Shown one piece after another: positions 1-4,964 of a stretch of 7,486 bases of DNA. The position numbers were made by a program, and so were the translations under genes. The notes beneath the pieces were generated by a model that did no database searches, had not been told where the DNA came from, and saw only the letters and a list, made by a program, of their open reading frames with translations. Source of the stretch: CAYJEO01 sp964369355 (GTDB lineage Bacteria; Bacillota_I; Bacilli_A; RF39; UBA660); NCBI GenBank assembly GCA_964369355.1, contig CAYJEO010000039.1, positions 1 to 7,486 on the forward strand. Direction: 5' to 3'. Each line of letters opens with the position of its first letter. Within the stretch, counting starts at the first letter, position 1.

Positions 1-111
1 ATGCCTAGTTTTTTTATACCCAAAACTAAGAAAACTCACACTGTCAGCGGAAGGTATACTACATTCGTATATGATATTTTAAATATATTTGACAAAACAA
101 ATTATACATAA
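1..111 (+). CDS. Possible 3' end of a gene entering from the left edge
   Basis: Frame 1 is open from the first base to a TAA at 109-111 and would give 36 residues ending in KTNYT. The window happens to begin with ATG, but no upstream sequence is present to show a ribosome binding site, so this is either the tail of a longer gene or a chance open frame. In favour: the stop is followed directly by a strong hairpin terminator, the same arrangement as at the other gene ends here. Against: bases 19-54 use codons such as ccc, gtc, agc and agg that are scarce in the neighbouring genes, and the peptide resembles no family I know. I cannot assign a function. Confidence 0.3.
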   Translation: MPSFFIPKTKKTHTVSGRYTTFVYDILNIFDKTNYT

Positions 112-138
112 AAAACTACAAAATAAATTGTAGTTTTT
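111..138. terminator. Bidirectional hairpin terminator between left-edge frame and surface-protein gene
   Basis: An 11-bp perfect inverted repeat, AAAAACTACAA (111-121) and TTGTAGTTTTT (128-138), encloses the loop AATAAA. The A/T runs at the ends of the stem give a U-tract on either strand, so it can serve the minus-strand gene ending at 150 and anything arriving from the left. Seen directly in the sequence; termination is inferred. Confidence 0.7.
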
Positions 139-149
139 AAATACTTTAA

Positions 150-1226
150 TTAAGGAGCTAGAAAAGCACCTGTTCCATCATTAGCACAAAATTCATCATT
201 AATTACATCCCAATAACCTACTTCACCTACATTAGGTCCTTCAATTATTTCTGCAGGAACGTAATATTTGATAATTTCACCAGTTACTGCATCTGTTATT
301 TTAACATTCTTCAGATACCCAATAAAATGTCTAGTATCTTGAGCAGTAGAAGAATAGGCTGCTGTTGCACCACCAATTCTAATAGTAGTTTCATAAGCAG
401 AAGGAATTAATTTACCACCACTTACTGAATAATTATAAGTATCAATAGTATGTTTAGTTCTTGAAAAATATAAAGTATGCCAACTATTCATTGGTATATG
501 TGGCGATCTTGCATATGTTGTTCCACCATATCCATTAAATACTCCATTTATCCCAATAAATACTCCTAAAGTATAAGTTGACGTTGTTCTACCCGAAATT
601 ATCCAACCACCATCATTAGATACTCTTCCAGTTTGATTAAACTCTGTTTCAAAAATATAATCTCCTGTATTTGATAATCCTGTATCTATATATTCATATC
701 CCGAATAAATTATATAATCTAAATTTTTATATGTTATTTTTTCAAAGACATAACCTAAATTTAATATTTTATCTTGATTAGTTTCACTATAAGTATTATA
801 AGAAAAAGTAACTTCTATCTCTGTAACACTATTAGGACTAAAGTAAATTACTTCTTTATTCAAAATTTCATAATTAATATCACTATTACTATTTATGAAT
901 TCATTTATTTGATCTAAATGATAATAATCAGCAGTACGATTAGTTACTTCAATAATTAAAGTTATTTTAGAATTTGCATTTGGAAGTGTAACACTCATCT
1001 CAGATGTAGTATTAGTAAAATCCGGATTATAGGTTAAAAAAGCACCGTTTTCAGCAGAATGCATTGTGACATTTGTAACTTTTATATCTGTTAATATTTC
1101 AACCTTAGCTTCACCACTTATAGCTAATTCACTATTTAATGCAGAATAACCGATAGATATAAATAAAACTGACATAAAAATAACAGTTGTGAATAATAAA
1201 TTAAAATTTAATATTTTTTTATTCAT
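150..1226 (-). CDS. Exported surface protein with C-terminal LamG/concanavalin-like domain
   Basis: The 358-aa product is probably a secreted or membrane-anchored cell-surface protein. Residues 1-29 form a signal peptide or anchor: a Lys pair (3-4), a hydrophobic core (about 9-26), then GYSALNSELAISGEA. This resembles the SipW-type N-termini seen on many TasA/camelysin-like proteins of low-GC Gram-positives. Residues about 42-165 are beta-rich with the pattern VTNV...VTLPNANSKITL...VTN, typical of the Ig-like domain following such leaders. Residues about 172-358 look like a LamG/jelly-roll domain: IDTG, W208, W249 and FIGYLKNVKI. The end, VPA...GEVGYWDVIN...F...GTGAF, is a motif common in phage-tail-like and surface proteins of Firmicutes. 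There is no LPxTG sorting signal or C-terminal anchor. The start is set by AGGAGGGG at 1233-1240, six bases upstream. The ligand is unknown. Confidence 0.85.
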   Translation of the reverse strand: MNKKILNFNLLFTTVIFMSVLFISIGYSALNSELAISGEAKVEILTDIKVTNVTMHSAENGAFLTYNPDFTNTTSEMSVTLPNANSKITLIIEVTNRTADYYHLDQINEFINSNSDINYEILNKEVIYFSPNSVTEIEVTFSYNTYSETNQDKILNLGYVFEKITYKNLDYIIYSGYEYIDTGLSNTGDYIFETEFNQTGRVSNDGGWIISGRTTSTYTLGVFIGINGVFNGYGGTTYARSPHIPMNSWHTLYFSRTKHTIDTYNYSVSGGKLIPSAYETTIRIGGATAAYSSTAQDTRHFIGYLKNVKITDAVTGEIIKYYVPAEIIEGPNVGEVGYWDVINDEFCANDGTGAFLAP

Positions 1227-1258
1227 ATTTATCCCCTCCTAAAACACTTATTATACAT

Positions 1259-1287
1259 AGTATAACACTTATAAATAAAAATGTATA
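1259..1287 (-). promoter_or_regulatory. Promoter of the LamG surface-protein gene
   Basis: On the minus strand, TATACA (1282-1287, 4/6 match to the -35 consensus) lies 17 bases from TATACT (1259-1264, 5/6 to the -10). A TGT before the -10 gives an extended -10 element. Transcription would start about 25-30 bases before the ATG at 1226. A weaker TATAAT at 1250-1255 lacks a good -35. Confidence 0.5.
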
Positions 1288-1288
1288 T

Positions 1289-1298
1289 ATTGGCCAAT
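1289..1298. repeat. 10-bp perfect palindrome ATTGGCCAAT beside the promoter
   Basis: ATTGGCCAAT is a perfect palindrome immediately upstream of the -35 element of the surface-protein gene. Its GGCC core stands out in a very AT-rich intergenic region. The position suits an operator or activator site, but with one copy and no recognised regulator this is only a suggestion. Confidence 0.3.
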
Positions 1299-1330
1299 TA
1301 AACAATATTTAATAAATTTTAAGTTAATAA

Positions 1331-1354
1331 AAAATAATTCAAATGAATTATTTT
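1331..1354 (-). terminator. Hairpin terminator of the 150-aa small-protein gene
   Basis: The 10-bp arms AAAATAATTC (1331-1340) and GAATTATTTT (1345-1354) enclose a 4-base loop. On the minus strand the second arm runs into more T's, as expected of an intrinsic terminator. The stop codon at 1348-1350 lies inside the stem. All but two stem pairs are A-T, so its strength depends on the U-tract. Confidence 0.6.
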
Positions 1355-1800
1355 AATATTTTTTTCTTTACTATAGCACTTTCTTCTTTCAACAATTCTA
1401 GTACTTCTAAATCCATTTCGTCCAATTTAGAAATCTCTCCTAAATTTTTATATATTTCTACAAACTCTTTTTCATTTAATCTACTACTCGATTCAATATG
1501 ATTCAAAATAGTTGAAAAATTATTTTTATACATAAACACTTTTAATAATTCTTCTACGGTTATAGGGACATACTTTAAATCATTATAATAAATATTTTTA
1601 TCGTTTAATTTTCCAACAGCAAACTTGCGTTGCATGCTCATAGATTTTCTCATGATCCATTCGGCTTCTCTACTACTTTTGTGTGAAACAATAATACTAC
1701 TCGCTCTCATTCTTTTCAATAAAATAATTTCATTTAGATCCATATTAATTAATTTTTCTAAATTTATTTGATTAATTCTATTTGTTTTATTTGTAATCAT
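1348..1800 (-). CDS. Small protein of unknown function, paralogue of the 129-aa protein at 1901-2290
   Basis: I do not recognise this 150-aa protein. It is soluble-looking, charged and probably mostly alpha-helical, with no signal peptide or membrane segment and no catalytic motif I can name. Residues 12-90 align with the divergently encoded neighbour. Shared landmarks are LEKLI (14-18), DLNEIIL (21-27), RA..II..H (32-40) and PITVEELL.VF (79-89), against INQLL, DINEVIL, RA..II..H and PISIKEAL.IF in the partner. Residues 105-150 are Glu/Lys/Leu-rich with a heptad-like look (EMDLEVLELLKEE, 128-140), and this C-terminus is not shared. The start at 1800 has AGGAG at 1811-1815, a rather long 10-base spacer. 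It has its own promoter and terminator, so it is a single-gene unit. Confidence 0.75.
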   Translation of the reverse strand: MITNKTNRINQINLEKLINMDLNEIILLKRMRASSIIVSHKSSREAEWIMRKSMSMQRKFAVGKLNDKNIYYNDLKYVPITVEELLKVFMYKNNFSTILNHIESSSRLNEKEFVEIYKNLGEISKLDEMDLEVLELLKEESAIVKKKILK

Positions 1801-1822
1801 TAAACTTCATCTCCTATTAAGT

Positions 1823-1851
1823 ATTATATCATAATTAAATATATATTTGCA
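1823..1851 (-). promoter_or_regulatory. Promoter of the 150-aa small-protein gene
   Basis: On the minus strand a perfect TATAAT lies at 1823-1828, preceded by TGA to give an extended -10 (TGATATAAT). The -35 is poor: TGCAAA at 1846-1851, 17 bases away. It overlaps the -35 of the divergent gene, so the two promoters probably compete or are co-regulated. Confidence 0.5.
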
Positions 1852-1875
1852 TTTACTTTATTTATATTGTATACT
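1847..1875 (+). promoter_or_regulatory. Promoter of the 129-aa small-protein gene
   Basis: TTGCAT (1847-1852, with the TTG core) lies 17 bases from TATACT (1870-1875). AAGGAG follows at 1888-1893, then ATG at 1901. The -35 shares bases 1847-1851 with the divergent minus-strand promoter. Confidence 0.5.
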
Positions 1876-1900
1876 AATAAAACAAAAAAGGAGTTATATT

Positions 1901-2290
1901 ATGGAACATTTAACAATAAATCAATTACTAGAAAAAGATATAAATGAAGTAATATTAATGTCTGGAATACTAAGAGCTAAATATATAATTTATTTACATG
2001 AATTTGAATCTCCTAAAATATCAGAGGAAAGTATTGTTATTAGATCACTTAGAGATGAAACACGTTATAAAAAATATAAAGCTGATAGAATTTATGAATA
2101 TCCAATAAGCATTAAAGAAGCCTTATTTATATTTAAGGAAAATATAGTTGAAAATATAAAACATTTTAAAGAAACTAAACAAAAGAAATTAATTGAACCT
2201 ACTTTTTCATTTATTGAAGATAAAGAAATAAATCATATTAAAGAACAAATTAAATTAAATTTAAATAATAATAAAAAAATAAAACAGTAA
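1901..2290 (+). CDS. Small protein of unknown function, paralogue of the 150-aa protein at 1348-1800
   Basis: This 129-aa protein is Lys/Glu/Ile-rich with no signal peptide or membrane segment, and I cannot name its family. ATG 1901 is the start because AAGGAG sits at 1888-1893 with a 7-base spacer; the frame stays open back to a TTG at 1847, but that TTG forms the promoter -35. Residues 5-80 match the divergent neighbour: DINEVIL (13-19), RAKYII (25-30), H33 and YPISIKEALFIF (67-78). A middle part, RSLRDETRYKKYKADR (48-63), is basic and might contact nucleic acid or an acidic partner, but that is speculation. The C-terminal 30 residues are Lys/Asn-rich and low in complexity. The TAA lies inside the terminator hairpin, and the next gene converges only 11 bases away. 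Confidence 0.75.
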   Translation: MEHLTINQLLEKDINEVILMSGILRAKYIIYLHEFESPKISEESIVIRSLRDETRYKKYKADRIYEYPISIKEALFIFKENIVENIKHFKETKQKKLIEPTFSFIEDKEINHIKEQIKLNLNNNKKIKQ

Positions 2291-2303
2291 TAACTGTTTT
2301 TTT
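2281..2303. terminator. Hairpin terminator between convergent small genes
   Basis: The 8-bp arms AAAACAGT (2281-2288) and ACTGTTTT (2293-2300) enclose AATA and are followed by further T's. The stop codon of the plus-strand gene (2288-2290) is in the hairpin, and that of the minus-strand gene (2302-2304) overlaps the T-tract. The A-run at 2274-2284 can act as the U-tract for the opposite strand. Confidence 0.7.
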
Positions 2304-3000
2304 ATATTTTTTTAATAAATCTTTTTTCTATATCTATCGAATTATCAGTATAATCCTCAGAATAACACTTATGCGCTTTCTCTAATTCAGTGCCCACTAA
2401 TGAAGGTAATTGATTATGTTTTTCTAATAAAAACAAAATATCTTTACCAACTAATTCTGTATATTTAATATTATTTAAAGGTACAAATATATTTTTTGAT
2501 AATATTTCATTTATTATGTTTAATTGGATTTTTGATAAATCATCTATATTTTCATTCATAAAAAATTGAATCAAATTTTTCTTAGCTAATAATTCATTTT
2601 CTGAAATTAAATATTTTTTATATATACTTTGCTTAGTCATATCACTTACTTCAAATTCAAGTTGCTGACTTTTATGTGTTAAATCAATACTTTTACTTAC
2701 TTTAAATCTATATCTTCCTTCTTTTAAATCTTCAAATAAAAGCAAAAAATCTTTTCTAGATAAAATATAACTAGTTAATCCTTTTAAACTTTTAACTTTT
2801 TTAGAATCTTCATGATATTTCTTTTGAATATTAGACCATAAATTTAATTTTCTTTTGCGACTTTTAGCAGTATAATTATCTGCTAAATATACACTAACAG
2901 CATAAAAATCTAGCATTTTTACTTCTATTTCTGCATAATTTTGATTTTCTAAAATATCACTATACTTTAAATTTTCTAATTGTAATTCATCTATTGTCAT
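2302..3000 (-). CDS. 232-aa protein of unknown function, possible distant relative of the two preceding small proteins
   Basis: I do not recognise this protein. The frame also has an ATG at 3024, but AAGGAG at 3007-3012 lies six bases before ATG 3000, so translation starts at MTIDELQ. No signal peptide or membrane segment is visible. The N-terminal 95 residues follow the layout of the two small upstream proteins: AEIEVKML (23-30), YAVSVYL (33-39), a Lys/Arg-rich stretch KSRKRK (46-51), then YILSRKDFLLLF (78-89), which pairs without gaps with YPISIKEALFIF. The distance from the central Ala to the last Phe is 55 residues here, against 56 and 52 in the others. Residues about 95-232 are extra: a mixed stretch followed by helical segments (ENELLAKKNLIQFF; DLSKIQLNIINEIL). 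The gene is a single transcription unit. Confidence 0.75.
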   Translation of the reverse strand: MTIDELQLENLKYSDILENQNYAEIEVKMLDFYAVSVYLADNYTAKSRKRKLNLWSNIQKKYHEDSKKVKSLKGLTSYILSRKDFLLLFEDLKEGRYRFKVSKSIDLTHKSQQLEFEVSDMTKQSIYKKYLISENELLAKKNLIQFFMNENIDDLSKIQLNIINEILSKNIFVPLNNIKYTELVGKDILFLLEKHNQLPSLVGTELEKAHKCYSEDYTDNSIDIEKRFIKKI

Positions 3001-3024
3001 AACATTCTCCTTTAATCTATACAT

Positions 3025-3053
3025 ATTATATCACTTATGAAAATTAAGTACAA
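3025..3053 (-). promoter_or_regulatory. Promoter of the 232-aa protein gene
   Basis: On the minus strand, TTGTAC (3048-3053, TTG core) lies 17 bases from a perfect TATAAT (3025-3030). A preceding TGA gives the same extended -10, TGATATAAT, as the promoter at 1823-1851. The 5' leader would be about 20 bases. Confidence 0.55.
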
Positions 3054-3072
3054 ATAATTAATACAATCTTTA

Positions 3073-3101
3073 TTGAATTATAGGCTTAATTATTATATAC
3101 T
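3073..3101 (+). promoter_or_regulatory. Promoter of the homospermidine/ATP-grasp operon
   Basis: TTGAAT (3073-3078, 4/6) lies 17 bases from TATACT (3096-3101, 5/6). Transcription would start near 3108, leaving a leader of about 24 bases that holds only the ribosome binding site AAGGAG (3120-3125). No riboswitch or attenuator fits in so short a leader. Confidence 0.6.
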
Positions 3102-3131
3102 TACAATAGATATAAACATAAGGAGTAATAT

Positions 3132-4325
3132 ATGAAATTAGTAACAATACCAAATTATGAACAATACAAAACAGATTTAATATTTGATGCTTATAAGTGG
3201 GACCCACAATTTTTAGACAGTAATACAGTATCTAAATATGCTCTAATTTTAACAAAGGCAGAACATAAATTAATAAAACAATTAACAGAACAATTAGATG
3301 ATGAAACAATTAAAGCAGAAAACTTTTTAAATAATAATTTAAATTTAGTTAAACCATTAAAACTAAGTAAAAAATTCAATAAGGAATTAAAATCAATGTC
3401 AAATTATGATTCTACTAAACATATTAGGTTAATGCGTTATGACTTTCACCCTACTAAAGATTTTTATGCTGTTAGTGAAGTTAATAGTGATGTTCCAGGT
3501 GGATTTGCAGAAGGTTCATTAATGCCTAAATTTGCTAATAACTTATTAAAAAACAAATATGATTATATAGATTTTAGTGAATATTTACTTAAAAGTATTA
3601 AAAACAAAATTAAAAAAAATAGTAACATCGCACTTGTTCACTGTACTTCTTATAGTGATGATAGACAAGTAATGCAATTTTTAGGTGATAAATTAAATAA
3701 AGATGGTTACAGTTCAATTTACTGTGATGCTTCACATATAAGATTTAAAAATAATAAAGCATATAGTATTTTAAATAACAATGAAGTAGATATTAATTGT
3801 ATAATTCGCTTCACACCACTTGAATGGTTGAAAGATATAAAACAAAAACATTGGTCAGGATATTTTAATACCACTACTCCATCATGCAATCACCCTATTT
3901 CTATATTCGCACAAACGAAAAGATTTCCTTTAATATTCGATGAATTAGAAAAAAACAATATATTAATGACTACTTGGAAAAAACTTTTGCCTGAGACACT
4001 AGAAATTAAAAATAATACTTTAGAAAATGATTATATATATAAACCAGTATATGGAAGAGTTGGTGAAAAAATAGCTATTAAAGAAGCTATTTCAAAAGAA
4101 GAATACGAATCTATTTTAAAAGATGTAAAAAAACATCCTAAAAAATATTTAATGCAAAAAAAATTTATTAGTCATCCTCTAAAAATAGATAATCAAGAAT
4201 TTCATTTATGCCTAGGTTCTTATACTGTAAATAATAAACATGCAGGATATTATGCCAGAATAAGTAATACACCTAGAATAGATTCTAATGCTTTAGATAT
4301 ACCAGTATTAATAGAAAGGAATTAA
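3132..4325 (+). CDS. Glutathionylspermidine synthase-like ATP-grasp amide ligase
   Basis: The 397-aa product belongs to the glutathionylspermidine synthase family (PF03738; YgiC/YjfC-like), ATP-grasp enzymes forming an amide bond between a carboxylate and a polyamine with ATP hydrolysis to ADP. Visible signatures are RYDFH (102-106), EVNSDVPGGFAE (116-127), the QTKRFPLIFDE region (261-271), KPVYGRVGEKI (304-314) and MQKKF (341-345). R102, D104, E116 and N118 have the same spacing as the Arg and Mg-binding residues I recall for E. coli GspS (R316, D318, E330, N332). The N-terminal amidase domain of the bifunctional E. coli enzyme is absent. The C-terminal segment GYYARISNTP (372-381) replaces the usual arginine-rich end. 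AAGGAG lies six bases before ATG 3132. It leads an operon with homospermidine synthase, so homospermidine is the likely amine. The carboxylate partner is unknown; glutathione is doubtful in such an organism. Confidence 0.88.
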   Translation: MKLVTIPNYEQYKTDLIFDAYKWDPQFLDSNTVSKYALILTKAEHKLIKQLTEQLDDETIKAENFLNNNLNLVKPLKLSKKFNKELKSMSNYDSTKHIRLMRYDFHPTKDFYAVSEVNSDVPGGFAEGSLMPKFANNLLKNKYDYIDFSEYLLKSIKNKIKKNSNIALVHCTSYSDDRQVMQFLGDKLNKDGYSSIYCDASHIRFKNNKAYSILNNNEVDINCIIRFTPLEWLKDIKQKHWSGYFNTTTPSCNHPISIFAQTKRFPLIFDELEKNNILMTTWKKLLPETLEIKNNTLENDYIYKPVYGRVGEKIAIKEAISKEEYESILKDVKKHPKKYLMQKKFISHPLKIDNQEFHLCLGSYTVNNKHAGYYARISNTPRIDSNALDIPVLIERN

Positions 4326-4328
4326 ACT

Positions 4329-4964
4329 ATGAATAAAGAAATATACAAAATATGGCTTGATTCAAATGCATCATGGACTGAGTGGATAAAACCAATTCCT
4401 TTTATTTTTATTGATAATAATCATAATTATTACTTAACAATAACTCAAAAAATAATAAACTATATAACATATCAAAAAAATGTAGCTATTATAATTGATT
4501 TACCAAATATCGATAGTATTTGTGAAGGAATAAGCATAGCATCAATTGGATATAGACCAATACCTTTATATAATGGAACTATAGCCCATAATACAAATTC
4601 TAAAGTAGATAATAAAATAATTTCAGCAGGACTTTTAGAAGCAACAAAAATATTAAGAACAATAAATTTAACTAAGGATGCTAACCCTGTATTTTTACTA
4701 GATTCAAATAGAAATAACAATTATGTAAAAGGAAATAATATATTTGATAATACTTATGATATTTATTCTCAAGACTTACCTTCTCCTAAATACTTTATAA
4801 AAAATAATATTGATACAATTATTGTAAGAACTAATAAATTACAAATGGATTTAAAAAAAATATTATATACATTTCAAAAAGAAAATATTAAAATATTATT
4901 AGTAAATGAATACGAAGAAATAAAACAAATAAACATCAAAGGAGTTACCCATGATAAAATTTAA
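4329..4964 (+). CDS. Conserved-looking protein of unknown function in the homospermidine operon
   Basis: I do not recognise this 211-aa protein. It has no signal peptide or clear membrane segment, so it is probably cytoplasmic. Beta-strand/helix alternation suggests an alpha/beta fold: VAIIIDLP (52-59), GISIASIGYRPIPLYNG (67-83), NPVFLLDSNR (119-128), FDNTYDIYSQDLPSP (139-153), IDTIIVR (161-167) and IKILLVNEY (187-195). DLP, LYNG, LLDSNR and QDLPSP look like constrained family motifs, with several Asp, Asn and Arg residues that could be catalytic or ligand-binding, but I can tie them to no known enzyme. AAAGGA (4315-4320) inside the upstream gene serves ATG 4329, three bases after the previous stop. 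Its 3' end overlaps the homospermidine synthase gene by 14 bases, so translation of the three genes is probably coupled. A role in making or attaching homospermidine is inferred from position only. Confidence 0.85.
   Translation: MNKEIYKIWLDSNASWTEWIKPIPFIFIDNNHNYYLTITQKIINYITYQKNVAIIIDLPNIDSICEGISIASIGYRPIPLYNGTIAHNTNSKVDNKIISAGLLEATKILRTINLTKDANPVFLLDSNRNNNYVKGNNIFDNTYDIYSQDLPSPKYFIKNNIDTIIVRTNKLQMDLKKILYTFQKENIKILLVNEYEEIKQINIKGVTHDKI

Noticed and set aside
89..117. TTGACA at 89-94 as a plus-strand promoter
   Set aside because: No -10 hexamer lies 16-18 bases downstream; that position falls in the terminator stem, and no plus-strand gene follows.
1847..1900. Upstream TTG start extending the 129-aa protein by 18 residues
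   Set aside because: No ribosome binding site precedes the TTG, it coincides with the predicted -35 element, and ATG 1901 has a well-spaced AAGGAG.
1348..2290. Toxin-antitoxin pair reading of the two small genes
   Set aside because: They are divergent rather than co-directional, are paralogous to each other, and neither shows a known toxin or DNA-binding antitoxin motif.
3001..3024. Upstream ATG at 3024 adding 8 residues to the 232-aa protein
   Set aside because: This stretch contains the AAGGAG that serves ATG 3000, and 3024 has no ribosome binding site and lies at the predicted transcription start.
3001..3131. Riboswitch or polyamine-responsive leader before the operon
   Set aside because: The predicted leader is only about 24 bases and no conserved hairpin set is visible. 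The gap is fully used by two divergent promoters.
3191..3379. 62-codon antisense open frame within the ATP-grasp gene
   Set aside because: It lies wholly inside a confidently identified gene, has no ribosome binding site of its own, and its product looks like the mirror of AT-rich coding sequence.
4472..4720. 82-codon antisense open frame within the 211-aa gene
   Set aside because: The sense frame has operon context, RBS and overlap coupling. The antisense product is a hydrophobic by-product with no start signal.
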